Below are positions 44,001 to 55,740 of a stretch of 64,000 nt of DNA, piece after piece. Both the position numbers and the translations under genes were made by a program. Source of the stretch: Geosiphon pyriformis (taxonomy: Eukaryota > Glomeromycota > Glomeromycetes > Archaeosporales > Geosiphonaceae); the NCBI GenBank assembly GCA_016748015.1, contig JAAOMT010000134.1, positions 1,433,726 to 1,497,725 of the forward strand. Direction: 5' to 3'. The number at the start of each line of letters is the position of its first letter. Position 1 is the first letter of the stretch. The notes below the pieces were generated by a model that did not search any database, was not told the DNA's origin, and saw nothing but the letters and a program-made list of their open reading frames with translations.

Positions 44001-45684
44001 AGGCATAATTAAACTTCTACTAAATTGTAACATGTCTCTTGACAATTTTTTTCTGTTTGTGTTCCATTTTTTTAGTGGCACTTTAATGTTTTCTGTTTTG
44101 AGAGATTCGGTGTTTTATAATGTTTTACATTCACTCAAAAGGTTTGGGATCACATTTGTTGATCAGTTATATGATAAAAAAGGTTCAATTTTTGATTGGA
44201 AGAGTTTTTGTCATTGGAAGAGACTTGATCTAAGAAGTCCTATTTTTCACTGATTTGGTTTGGCATGTGATTTCTTAGTCAGGTCTCCTCTCTTTGCCAA
44301 TTCTCCTATTGCTAACTCACAGCTTTTGGATGTTTGTGGTTTTAAGAGTGTTTTTGGTTTAAAGCAATGTCTTTCTATTACCAATCTTGATATTATTAAT
44401 GTCTACATGAATGGATCTTTGAGAAATTTGGGTATGTGTGAGATGAAATGTGATGCAGCTGTCTACTTTTCTGATTTAGATTTGGGTGTTGGTGTTGGTA
44501 TTAATAAGTTGGTGTCTTTTACATTGGCAGAGTTGCAGACAGTTGTTCTAGCTCTAGAGTGCATTTCTTTTAGTAGTTTTGTGGTGGTGTATTCAGACAA
44601 TTAAGCTGTTTTGGATGCTTATGTTGTTGAATTGTTGTTGGCTTTGCTGGACTTTTGCAATTGTTGTTGAATAGAGTAGTGTGGTATAGTAGCACTTATT
44701 AAAAATAAAGGGCTCAATGTTTTTTGGTGTAAAGTTAAAGGAGATTTAGGTGTATTAGGCAACAAGCGAGCTAATAAACTGGCTGGTTTGGCTGCTGGCT
44801 TAGACTTTGTGCTTTCTGTTTTGATTAAGAATAAGTTTGTTAGAACTGGTAAAGTGGTGGTGTCTGGAAATGTTTGTTACTTTGCTTATAAGATTTTTGG
44901 AGCTGTTTATTGTGTCTATTGAAAGGTTAGACCTGGCTCAAATATTATTAACAAGATCTTGGTTAAAAATATGGATTGAATTCATACTGCTTCAGTTTGG
45001 CACTTTAATTCACACATGGCTGCCGGCTTCATTAGTAAGTTTACAGCCAGTTTGTGTTTGTATTTCATAAAGACTTTGTACCATTGTCTGCCAGTTGCCA
45101 TTTGAAAGTAAATTTATAATAGGAGATATCCTAGTGTTTTGTGTCTTTATTGTGGAAATATGGAGGGTTCTGATCATTTTTTTGTGTGTTTATTTGATGC
45201 TGGAGTTTGTGAGAACCTACTCATGTCTTTCTTAGCTTGGTAGAGTGTCTTATTGGATTTGGATTTGCTATTATTTTGGGTTATGTAGATGCTTTCCTTG
45301 TGTGCTTCAGACAATAATATTTATTTGGCTTTGTGTAAAGATTTTTTGTTCAAAGATTGGTATGCAGAGGCCCTGTCTGTTTTTGGTAGTGCTAAAATTA
45401 CTGGTGAAATTATTGTGAAATTTGTTTGAAACTTGGGGACAGTTCACCATAATGATGTATAATTGGTTTGAACCAAGTATAAAGCATTTATAAAAAAGAG
45501 GAGCCTAATTGTATGTGATAATTTTTTATTGTCTGAAGTCTGTAGTTTGTCATTTGTGCTTTCTGTTGGAGTTGTTAGATTGCTAGGGATGGCTAAGACA
45601 CTTGGTGTCAGCTTTGGTTTTCATAAGTTCTATTGTTTTTTTTCTGGTGTAAATGTTGCAGTGTCTGTTAAGATAGTTTTATAG
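41040..45684 (+). pseudogene. ORF2 of the plus-strand LINE: endonuclease, RT, RNase H, CCHC; broken
   Basis: The endonuclease (41208-41684) shows IIFGGDFNKDG, APTWEN and TIDYMFVSPNLVN; its final SDH reads VDKHF. RT follows with LTNTKLIALIEITRKILSK, NMQKAYNLVEW and a catalytic box reading FVNDT where FADDT is expected, so RT is dead. SINNKKMVAISIN and YLGIFLF follow. RNase H (44380-44790) shows VYMNGSLRN (DGS expected), AELQTVVLALE, YSDN followed by a stop, and KVKGDLGVLGNKRANKLA. A C-terminal CLYCGNMEGSDHFFVC zinc motif lies near 45140-45190. Stop at 45682-45684. Many stops and frameshifts. Confidence 0.85.
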
Positions 45685-45830
45685 TGTTGCTCTGATTGGT
45701 TTGAGTAGCTGGTCACATGTAGAAAATACATAATTTGCATCTAATTTAGATTATTTAGTTTGATGTATTGTGCTAAGTAGCATTTGGGCTTCATTCATAA
45801 AAGTGTTAAAAAAAAAAAAAACTAAATTAA

Positions 45831-46850
45831 AAAAAAAATAATATTTAAATTTATTTTATTCAAATTAAAAATGCTTAAATTTTTTATAAAAAAAATAGTA
45901 TTTAAATATTTATATAATTTATTTGTCTTAATAATACTTATAAAATTTTTAAAATAAATAAATTAGTTATATTAATTTTAAACTTAATAAAAATAATAAC
46001 AGTTTTTTTATTATTTATAAAAATATTATTAATTACAAAAAACTAATTTATAAGATTTAAGATTTTTTAAGTAATAGCATAATAATTATTCACAAAAACA
46101 CTAATTATAAAATATGTAATTAGATTTTAATTATAATATAATGTATTTATTTTGTATTCACATAAATTTATATTATTTTTAACTTTGTATAATAAATGTT
46201 TTTAAAAAATTAAATAAATTTATTATATATTTTAATTTTAATTAAATTGTTTTTTAAGTATATTTAATTTACTAAGTTATAAATCTTATATATGTTTTAT
46301 AAAACCAATTATAGTTTTTGATTTTTTTTAAAGTATTTTAATTAAAAAACCCATAACAAAAATAAAAAACTAAATTAAAATGCTTTTTTTAATACCAAAA
46401 AATTGTTTTTATAAAGAACATTAAACTTATTACAAGCAAAAAAATTCAATTAGAAAATTTTTTGAAAAATATTATTATAAGAGTGTTTTCTTAATATATT
46501 TTTTTTATTATATTTTACAAGTACAGTCCAATTATTATTTAAAAAAATACAATCATACAAAATTCTAAATTAAGTATAATTCATGCTTTTTTTACATGTA
46601 ATCAGTTATTTAGACCAATTAAAACAGTATTATATACTTAAATTACTAAGTACAAAAAAGTCTCACAAAAAACCAAAATACATTTTGAACAAACATAAAT
46701 ATAATTTAAAGCAAATATGTATATCTAAACTGATACCAAAACTACAAACCAGTTTAAAAAATTATAAAAATAACAAACCAGATAATAATAGAATAAAAAA
46801 TTCATTTTATATTAAGAGATTATATTTCTTATAATATGCTTTTAGCTTAA
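45831..46850. other. AT-rich spacer between two LINEs
   Basis: Low-complexity AT sequence with long A and T runs. One short open frame (46583-46834, plus) is Lys/Tyr/Leu-rich and looks compositional. I see no gene or RNA here. Confidence 0.5.
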
Positions 46851-48958
46851 TAACTGGCAATCATATAGTAAATTTGTAATTTTTAGCAAATCTACATACC
46901 AATTTGACAATTAATATATTATTATCAAACTTTTTACTTAACAAATATGTTTTAGCTATTTATTTTTTTAGCATAAAATTTTTATTCAGTAATATAAACA
47001 GATAATTAAAAAACTTAATTTTATAAAAAATCAAATTATCTTATAATCAACAGTAAACACATCTAATAATTCAATTTATTTTTAAATAGTGTATAAAATC
47101 AGTTTTTTTTAACATAATTATTGTGAATACAAGAAAGTATATGATTAAAATTCTTAATTATCTCATATTAAATACAGGCTATACTAAAATAACTTGGACT
47201 ATACAACTTTTTTTTCTTAGTTATAGACAAGCAATAGTGTAAAATCTTCATAAAATAAGATCAAAGTATTATAAATAACAAATTTATAAAGTTAGAACAA
47301 ACTTAATTATTAAGATATTATATGCTAAAAGCTTTTTACATATCAAAAAAATTATAAAAGTTTATATTCACAATATTATTAACATATTTAGTTTTTTAGT
47401 TTACAAAATTAATAACATCAAATAACTGTTTAACAAAATAACAAATATTCTTAGAGATAAGTTTGTCTTTAATATTAAAAAAATGACAGAGCATCTAAAC
47501 AGATAATATAAATACAAATATACTAGTAATATTAATAAAAAAATTGGCACATTTGTTACCAATAATACCAAAATAACTCTTAATTTTTTTTAAGCAATTG
47601 AAAATTTTTTACAACAATGATATAATAAATATGTTCTTTTTCAATTTAGTATTTATTATAAAAATTAAGACCAATATTATTTATATTAAAATTATACATA
47701 TTTAATAAAGTTTGATTGTTTATAAACAATATAATTAAACTAAAGACCAGCATATATTTCAAAGCAAAAATAATAGTTTATAGTTCTATTAAAATTAAAG
47801 AAAATAAACCAAGTATTTTAACTCTAATACTTATATTAATATCTAAAAAGCACACAGTAGCATTTCTATAAACACTTACTAATTCTAAATACTTAACAAA
47901 TCTATTTAAATAAACATTTATATTATCTAACTTAAACTTTAACAAGTAATTACTAATGTAACCAAAATTACAAAAACAGTTAAAAGAAAAAAGACAAAAA
48001 GCCAAAATGCTAATATTAATTAAATTACTATTTTTAATAAACTTAGTTAATAAACCAAACTAACTAGAAATCAGACCTTTAGGATTCAGTTTTTTCTATT
48101 TGTAAAATATGTTCTATATAAAGCATATGTCATAATAGTTTAAAAGCTAATTTATAAAATAATACCAAATTTTTTTAAAAACTTTATTATATCTATATAA
48201 CATTTTATATTTAAAATATCTATAATAACAACATTATTGTTATCTTAAAAAATATTAAGTAAAATGTTATTTAATAATAAATTACATAATACAAAAATAC
48301 ATATTATATTTACCAGAAAACAATTTATAGGATCTATTAGCAATTTAACTAAAAATTAAAAAGGATGTCGAATTATCTAGCTAATAATCTGCAAATTTAT
48401 AGTTTTATGTTTGAACAAACTGCCAAAAATATTATTTGAATTGGCAAAAACAACCAAACTAGTCATTAAATTTTTAGTTTGTATCTAACCAAATATCTTT
48501 AAACTATACAAATCAGAATAAAAGACTGTTTCATTAAGAAAGTTTTTAGACAAGTTAATCTTAAGTTTCAGTCTCTTTCTTAATATCTTGACTCATTTTT
48601 AACATACATTTACTAAAATATAACTAAATTGTATCCTATATCCAATTATAAATTGGAAAACTACAAATACTAAATACAAAAACTGTTTGTTAAAAACAGT
48701 TTTTCTTAAAACCAAATTTGTAAAAAATTTCATATTTGAATAAATCTTAATTAAATTCGACTTAAACAAACTATTTGTAAATAAAAAAATATCTAGGTAC
48801 TTATAAAATTCATTTTTTTTAGCCATTAAAATATTTGAGCTACTTATTAAAAAAGAAAAAGCTTTTGTTTTTAATTAATAAGTATAATAACTATTTCATT
48901 TATATTAATTAAAATATTATTGATCTGAAAAAATTTACTGATAATGTTCAAAATATAC
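46851..48958 (-). pseudogene. Decayed minus-strand LINE ORF2 (RT to RNase H and beyond)
   Basis: On the minus strand the pieces follow the order of the plus-strand LINE: FFQINNI near 48930, KYLDIFLFTNSLFKSNLIKIYS (48599-48826), RKRLKLKINLSKNFLNE near 48560, the RNase H stretch NVYLNRFVKYLE and NATVCFLDINISIRV (47778-48005), GNKCANF near 47555 and NICYFVKQLFDV near 47440. The sequence is much more AT-rich than its relative and has stops throughout. The 5' side is cut by A4 at 48959; the 3' end is indistinct. Confidence 0.75.
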
Positions 48959-49671
48959 TATTACAGTTGAAACCCATACTTTTTATTAGCTATTATATGT
49001 ATTAGCCATTGATGTCATATAATTAGCCATCCTATTTTTAGATAATAATTATTGACCTGATTAATGATCTGATTATTGACTTAATTATTAACCTAATTAT
49101 TAATCTAATTATTAATCTGATTGTTGACCATTTTTAATAGCTATATAAGTGATGAGTTTTTTAACTGTAAAAAGACATAATCAAAATAATAAAATAAAAT
49201 CTACTATTAATTACTTTCTTTTATATTGCTTATTCTCTTTTCCTTATTTTCAAGTATCTAAACATCTTGAAATAAAGAATTATTTGTTGGTATTCACAAA
49301 TCTTATCTTTTCTCTTTCTTGATTTGTATTATTAGAATTAGCCTGAGAAGCAATTGCTTGCTTTTGTGATTTATTGAATAAAAAAATGATTAAAAAGCAC
49401 AATAATATCTGTTATTAATTTTAAGAATTGCTAAGTTGAGACATAAAATAATAACAGTAGTATTATCTTGTTAACAATTACAGACTATTTCTCTATCTTC
49501 AGATTTCCAGAAAAGATTTGCAATTGTAATTTTTATAAAACTAATTACACACATTGAATTCTTATTCATTCAATTTACTTCTTTATTGTAATTCTCTCTT
49601 TGATTATTTTCATTACTCTATAATCTTGTTTTTTTTTGCTATCTATTAACTTGTTACTCCAACTCATAACA
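48959..49671 (+). repeat. 5' LTR of A4 (713 bp)
   Basis: It starts TATTACAG (TG changed to TA) and ends CTCATAACA. The 12-bp array (about 49045-49130) has drifted to units such as ATTAACCTAATT. A TATATAAG box follows at about 49143. Confidence 0.88.
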
Positions 49672-49677
49672 TAAAAG

Positions 49678-49694
49678 TGGTGCTTTCTGTAAGG
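49678..49694 (+). other. Primer-binding site of A4
   Basis: TGGTGCTTTCTGTAAGG lies six bases after the LTR, the same offset as in A1 and A3. Confidence 0.55.
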
Positions 49695-49723
49695 TTGTCA
49701 AAATTTACTTTGTTTTTTATTGT

Positions 49724-51279
49724 ATGGGTGATTATTCATATTTGCCACAATAATTAGAAAAACACTTTAAAGTACACAACAAAAACAATCTAGACTTTAT
49801 TGAACTTAATTTTTTGCCCTCTTGCTTGATTTGCTTCTCCATTAAAGAACAATTCAGTAGACAATTCTAAACTTTTGGAACTGGTTCTTGAATAAGCATT
49901 CAGCTGAAACCTATACAATTTATACAATCTATTACTTTGACCAAGCTTATTTTAAAGACAACTTTAAAGAAAGAAACAACAGTATTAACCAGCTTTTATA
50001 TTCTACAACCTTTAAACAACAGTCTCCTAATTTCAAATATTTGAATTACCAAATCTATATTTGGATTGCTGCCTGCCAGTTAGCTGAAATCTTTTTTGAA
50101 ACAGAAGAAGAAAGTTATTAAACTGCTCTTGTTTTTAATCTCTTCTCAAGTAAATCAAAACATTCTATTCAAACAGCTATTCTTAAACCAATGGCTAATA
50201 ATTTCATGCAACAAAACATTCTGGCCACCCTCCATGATATACAAACTGCTTTAAGGTGAAGAAATAATACTCCACTATTACTATTTAAAAATAATGTCCA
50301 AGACCCAATTAAATGATTAGATAATTTTAAAAGAACAGTTACTGCAAATTAGTATGATGCAGAATACAAGTTCTAAATTGTTAGTGGCTATTTTTAAGGC
50401 TATTCTGCTACTTGGTTTTTACAAAAAACCAATGTCAATGTCTAGCAAAGAATTATTAAATAGATACCAGCAAATGCTGAAGAAAACAACATCTCTTTCA
50501 CCACCTGGTTTAAAAACAAATTTAGAACTTTCATCTTAATTTTAAAATGGCATATAGAATTAGAAAAAAAAATTCAAAGTCCTGGTAAAGTTGTGATTGA
50601 ATATATCAAAGTAATCAAAAAACCAATTAAATAATTAGACTTTGAAAAAAATTGAACAGAAAAGCAAAAGATTTATTCTTTTACAAAAAGATTAAAAACT
50701 GATTTTTTCTATGCTCTTTGGTTCCTTTTGGCTCTAAAAAATAATTCTACAATGGATATAATAATTAAATTTGCTCAAAGAATAAAAAACAATTAAAAAA
50801 TGCATTTAAGATTCACACTTTCAGTTTTTGCTTTTGTTTCTGTTATGACTTTTATTCTACAAATGGTTGCTACTTCTTTTGCTGTCCAAATTCAAGACTC
50901 AAATAAACAATTAATAGATAGACTTATAGCAAATCTAACTTAACTATTAGAATTATTAGCCCAAACAGTTAAAGACAACTAGCAATCACAAATATTCAAA
51001 TTTGAATTATGTTTTAATCAGCCCTAGCAACAATCATATTAAAAACAGCAAAATTGTGGTCCACCTGTGTGCTATCAATATGGATTGACTAGACACTTTT
51101 TCAAAAATTGCAACAATTCTCCTCTGCTTTTTCCAGCTCCTAGAAATAATGATAACCAAAACAACAGAACCAACAACAACAATGCTCTCAATCAAAAATC
51201 CAATCATGCCAACATTAATTTCTTTAAAGAGGGTCTCTTAGTTGAAGCCATTACTTATTAGTCTTTAAACTAGTAGGTG
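49724..51279 (+). pseudogene. Gag of A4, broken
   Basis: The ATG at 49724 begins MGDYSYLPQ, then a stop. Later frames (49888-50121, 50354-50539, 51067-51261) match A1 and A3 gag: HSAETYTIYTIYYFDQAY, then the capsid middle, then the zinc knuckle. The knuckle reads CYQYGLTRHFFKNC, with a Cys changed to Tyr and a Gly to Arg, so it cannot bind zinc normally. Confidence 0.8.
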
Positions 51280-51305
51280 CACTTTCAAAGAATAAGAATA
51301 CAAGT
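51264..51305 (+). promoter_or_regulatory. -1 frameshift site of A4 (hairpin decayed)
   Basis: The heptamer TTTAAAC (51264-51270) is kept, followed by TAG TAG (TGG TAG elsewhere) and GTGCAC. The downstream stem has lost several pairs. This third copy supports selection on the heptamer before the element decayed. Confidence 0.65.
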
Positions 51306-51942
51306 CAATTAAAAGAAAACCCCTTTTTTGCTTTTAACTTAACTAATAATCACTATAACATGGATAAACTAGCAATTAATACCTCTGAATCAACAAAAAA
51401 AAAAAAAAACCAAGATTGATTTCATTTTAAACTTAAATAAAACATCTACATTAATTGCTAATAATAATAAGCCACCAAAGACTAAAGTTTTTAAGAATTT
51501 TCCAAAGTTAAAACTCCTAAAAATAATACAAAAATCTGGTTTCTATTCTATTGTTAAAGATCTTATGAAAACTCCAACTTATATTATCTTTGGCCAATTA
51601 ATAATCTATTCACAGTTCAGAAAAAATTTCTGCAAATCTTTAATTTTAAAAAAAAAACACCAAAAACCAATAAGCACTTTTGTCAAACTAAACTCACTAA
51701 CAATAGTAATATTACCCTTCTAATCTGCAAAACACAAGTAGCTGGCTATTTTATTGACTTAATTCTTAACAATAGATTATCTGTTAGTGTTATTGCTAAA
51801 CATTTTTTGGAGGCTATTAATAAAAAAATTGATGAATCCTTAACCAGACCTATAACTAATATGCATAATAACAAAAAAAAAGACTTGGTATTGCCAAAAC
51901 TGTTCCTGTTTGTATTAATAACATTAGCATTAAAACTGACAT
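51271..51942 (+). pseudogene. Protease start of A4
   Basis: After the shift site the pol frame reads MDKLAINTSESTKKKK near 51361, then decayed text matching A1 (PPKTKVFKNF, YFIDLILNNRLSVSVI with the active-site DSG lost, FLEAINKKI). It breaks off at the C1 LTR. Confidence 0.7.
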
Positions 51943-52783
51943 TGTTATGAGAGTGTTTTCTTGGTATATTTTAATTGTTGATCTCCTATTTTAATTGCAA
52001 TCAGTCTTTCATGAGTTCTTTTATTTTATGTGTTAGATATTAATGATAATGTACTGAAGGTTTTCTCTTAATGTTGTGATATAAGTCTTTTCTTTAATTC
52101 TAATTGTCTTTATATGTTGTATACTTCTTTCCAGAGATTAATCTGAAATCTATTCACTGTTTGAGGTCTTCTCTGAGACTATCCTTGCAATTGCCTAATG
52201 TGTTTCTCTAATCTAGAAACATGGAATGTTAATGGCTTTTTTGCAATTTCCCTAAGTATATAATAAAGCTTTTTCAATTTAATTAGTAATTACGTGAATA
52301 ATCTTGATTAGAGATTATTCTTTCAAAGGATTTAGAGATAGAATGATAGTTTCATTTGCTAGAGAGGGTATGTGAATTCTATTGTTAATCTCATAATTGT
52401 GATGTTTATTAAATTTTTTTTTTTTTTATTAATTCTTTTTGAATAAGATTTTATTTAGATATTTGTTGCTTCTAGTTGAAGCTGTTTTATTTTTCATCAT
52501 TAAAAACTATTTTATATATATATAATTATTGTTTTACAAAATAACGTCTTGTAATACTCTATTTCTATTATTTTTAAATAGTGCTTGCTGCTATTGTGAA
52601 ATAGTGCTTGCTGCTTTTGCATGATAGTGCTTGCTGCTATTGTATAATAGTGCTTGTTGCTATTATAAAATAGTGCTTGCTGTTATTTGTAAATTATTTC
52701 TTTTTATAAATTATTGCTGTGCTATTTCATGATTGGCTAATTTATATTATTTATAATTCCTATTAAATTTTTGAACTGTAACA
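51943..52783 (-). repeat. 3' LTR of C1 (841 bp)
   Basis: It starts TGTTATGAG and ends CTGTAACA; a purine run in sense (GGAGGAAATAA) follows at 52784-52800. It matches the solo LTR in A2. Five roughly 24-bp repeats (GTGCTTGCTGCTATTGT type) at about 52576-52690 lie in sense orientation just upstream of a TATATATATA box near 52515. Confidence 0.9.
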
Positions 52784-52799
52784 TTATTTCCTCCTTTCA

Positions 52800-53110
52800 A
52801 GATTGAGTTTTGTTGAAATCAAAGTTAATTTCTTCATTGAATTCTAAGTTGTTATAGTAGTCCAATACTGTATTATTAACTTGTTGTTGTAATTCTTGAA
52901 ATTATGAGTTGGTAAGTCGTTCAATACTATTGGTTGTTATTATGTTTATGGTTGGATCCAGTAATACTTTGTGACAATTTTCAAATGCTTTGAAAATTCT
53001 GTAAACTGCTTTTTAAATTGAATGTACTGTTGGTTTTTCCAATAAAACTTTCTAATTGTTGAATTGTTGTTTTGTCAAATACTTTAATTGATGGGTGGGT
53101 TCATGATTTT
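52800..53110 (-). pseudogene. 3' ORF remnant of C1, related to ORFy
   Basis: Broken minus-strand frames read FDKTTIQQLESFIGKTNSTF, matching FNQNIIQQIEKFIGKK in B2 ORFy. It directly follows RNase H sequence, so integrase has been deleted. The match shows families B and C share this 3' gene. Confidence 0.6.
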
Positions 53111-54406
53111 TTTATGTGTGTCTTATTCTTAACAAACAGTCAGCATTGGCATTTTTGGTACCTTCTTTGTATTTGATAATATAATTGTATGGTGCTAATA
53201 TTTGTGACCATCTGGCATATTTTTCTTTCAGCACTTTCTTGTTATTTAACCAGACCAGACTTCTATAATCTGTGGTAATATCAAAGAATTTGTACTGTAA
53301 ATATGTGTCAAAGTGAATGCAACTTTAGACTACTGCTAAGCATTTAAGTTCATGTGCTGCATAGTTTTGCTCTATCATACTGAGACTTCTACTGATATAA
53401 GCAATTACATGTTCTTTTCCATTATTATTTTTTTGTGAAAAAATGACTCCAAGTCCAGTTTTAGAGACATCTGTGGCCAAAATAAATTTCTTGTTGAAAT
53501 CCAGAATGATCATTATTGGTGATTCAATGAGCTTTTGCCTAAGATACTCAAAAGCTTTTTGCTGTGTTTTAGTCCATTCAAATTTCACATTTTTGAATAG
53601 TAGATAATTAAGAAGTTTGGCAATGTTTGAAAAGTTTTCTACAAAGTGGCGGTAGTAAAATACAAGTCCTAAAAAGCTTCTAACTTCTAAAATATTTCGA
53701 TGTACTGGAAAATTTTTCACTTTGTTTATTTTTGATGGATCTGGTTTTATTCCATCTTTTTCAACTACATGTCCTAGAAATGCTAGCTCATTTTTCCCAA
53801 AGAAACATTTTTCTAAATTTAATTTAAGTCCAGCATGTCTCAATCTTTTAAAAACTTGTTGTAAATGTTGGAGATGATCTACGAATTTTGGTGAAAAAAC
53901 ATTTGTATCATCCAAGTAGACAACAACGAATTGCCACAGAATTCCAGAATAAATTACATCTATTAGTCTTTAGAATGTCGTGGAAGTGTTAATCCAAATA
54001 GCATTACATTGAATTCATAATTGCCATTTTGTGTTGTGAATACTGTTTTATGCTTGTCTTTTGGGTCCATTTCTACTTGCCAATATCCACTGGTCAAGTC
54101 AAGTGTAGAAAACCATTTTGCTCCTCCAAAAATGTTGAAGATTTTGTTAATTAACAGTATTGGGTATAAGACTTTAGTTGTTTTACTGTTTAGTTTGCAA
54201 TAGTCAATGCAAAATCTAATTTTTCTATTCTTTTTCCTTATTAAAACAACTGGTGAGGACCATAGGCTCATTGATGATTGAATTATTCTTTTTTCTAACA
54301 TGTTTTGGACTTCTTCTCTGATAAAATTATGCTCCATTGGTGAGACATGGTAAGTGCATTGTTTTTCAGGTCTGGCATCCCCAGTGAAAATTTGGTGTTG
54401 AACCAA
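53111..54406 (-). pseudogene. Reverse transcriptase and RNase H of C1
   Basis: RT frames 53963-54406 and 53325-53915 show IRFCIDYCKLNSKT, WFSTLDLTSGYWQVEMD, a VYLDD catalytic box at the start of the second frame, FFGKNELAFLGHVV, EVRSFLGLVFYYRHF and RNase H motifs (LATDVSKTGLGVIFSQK; YISRSLSMIEQNYAAHE). One frameshift at about 53940 separates them. The YLDD is intact. RNase H continues with stops to about 53110. Confidence 0.88.
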
Positions 54407-54475
54407 GTTGGTTCTTTCAAATTTGCCATTTCATGAAAATATATTAGAGTATTTTAAAATTAATGCTTTTAATTG

Positions 54476-55492
54476 TCACTGTTGGTTTAGATCCATTGTT
54501 CCAATGTTTAATTTGGCCAATTTTTCTGGCGTAAATTGATAGCATTTCAATGGTTGTTGCCAATTTATTGAAGTGAGTTTACAGTAAAGAGCGATTTCTG
54601 GGAAATTTAGAATTTCTTGTGGTGTTGACGTGTTTTCTAGCTTTGTTCCAAGGTATCTCATAATAGTGTTTTCTGGAATGTATATGAGCTCTTTTGTGGT
54701 ATTCATGATAGAAATTTTTATCCATTGTGTTTTGTCAGCTGGAATAAAAAGGTTAGTAAGTTCTATGGAAAACTGTTGACAAGTTTCTGGGTGGGACTCA
54801 AATATTAGATTTATATCTTTTATTGTCTTTTTTATTTTAATTTCTGATTTTCCATAAGGTGTGAGCATGATTGACTGCTCATTTCTGATTAATTTATTTT
54901 TCTCCTCTGGCATTTCAATAAAATTTGCTTCAATTTCTTTTCCTGTTGATCCAAAACCATAAATTCTTCTCATTGTTTGTGTCAATTCCTCTTGATTTTC
55001 CACTGGTACAAATTTTTCAACTTTTACTAATGATAGGAAAATTGCTTGTGCAATCTTCTCTTTAGATTCAATGGTATAAGATTTTTCTGAATTGTTTTGT
55101 AGTAAAATCATCAAATTTTCAGTGTAGCTAAAGTCAATTACTTTTCTTTAAATACTTATTCCTTTTTTTGCGAGGCTTGATTGTGACACTATTTGAACTA
55201 TTATTCTTGGTAGAATTTCAACTGCTATTTTTAGGTTGATTTTGGTGATGCTCCTGAGTGGTAATGTTGTGGATTGGTCTTCTGGATAATGTAGATTGAA
55301 TTTGGTGTCAGTTGGATGGGCTCTTTTGGGTACTATTCCTAAGTGCTTATTGTCATAATACTGGATGCTGATCTTCTGATCTAGATTGGTATAGACTAAA
55401 ATATTTTCTGACTCAGGACTGTCAGATGAGTTTTGTTGATTTATTGATTGATTTTGGTACTGCTGATTTTCAATTTCCATTTTTCTTGCCAA
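54476..55492 (-). pseudogene. dUTPase and linker of C1 (one stop)
   Basis: The frames 55148-55492 and 54476-55114 together match the B2 dUTPase: TKFNLHYPEDQ (motif 1 region), VSQSSLAKKGIS (motif 2), ESKEKIAQAIF (motif 4) and RRIYGFGSTGKE (motif 5). Motif 3 falls at the break and is decayed. Motif 1 has Asp replaced by Asn. The linker that follows (LTNLFIPADKTQWI; ENTIMRYLGTKLEN) matches B2. Same location, between protease and RT. Confidence 0.85.
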
Positions 55493-55740
55493 GTCTCTTT
55501 CATATTGATACTCTTCACAACGCTAACTTTGGCACAGGATAAAACAGTCTTCGCAAAGATAAGTGTTAATCTGGGTAAGATACTGTTCTTGTTCTTGGCG
55601 AGTGGGACACAATTGTTGATAATTTTTCTGGAATTCATCCACTAGATTGAACATGTTGTAGTTGGCAACTTTGTCGGCTATTTTGGCTAATACTTTTCAA
55701 TGTTGTATTTCTTTGGTGGTTCCTTCTCTTACTTTGGCTT
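55441..55740 (-). pseudogene. Cys motif upstream of the C1 dUTPase
   Basis: On the minus strand a stretch reads CEDCFILCQS, a stop, RCEEY, matching the C-x2-C-x3-C-x4-C-x2-C motif in B2 (residues 85-100). The last Cys is Tyr here. It is preceded by PTRQEQEQYLTQIN, also matching B2. Confidence 0.6.

Larger units (their letters stand above)
39061..45830 (+). mobile_element. Full-length but inactive non-LTR retrotransposon (LINE)
   Basis: On the plus strand it has ORF1 with a zinc-knuckle-like motif, an apurinic-type endonuclease, RT, an RNase H domain and a C-terminal CCHC, and it ends in a poly(A)-like tail (from about 45806). RNase H plus endonuclease points to the I/R1/Tad-type group. Scattered stops and missing catalytic residues mean it cannot move. 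Flanks are too AT-rich to define a target duplication. Confidence 0.88.
48959..51942 (+). mobile_element. Element A4: 5' part of a family A retrotransposon
   Basis: On the plus strand it holds the 5' LTR, primer site, gag, frameshift site and start of the protease, then stops where the C1 LTR begins (51943). It inserted into the RT part of the decayed LINE. Compared with A1 and A3 it is heavily AT-shifted (Glu to Lys, Gly to Arg and Cys to Tyr changes). Confidence 0.88.
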
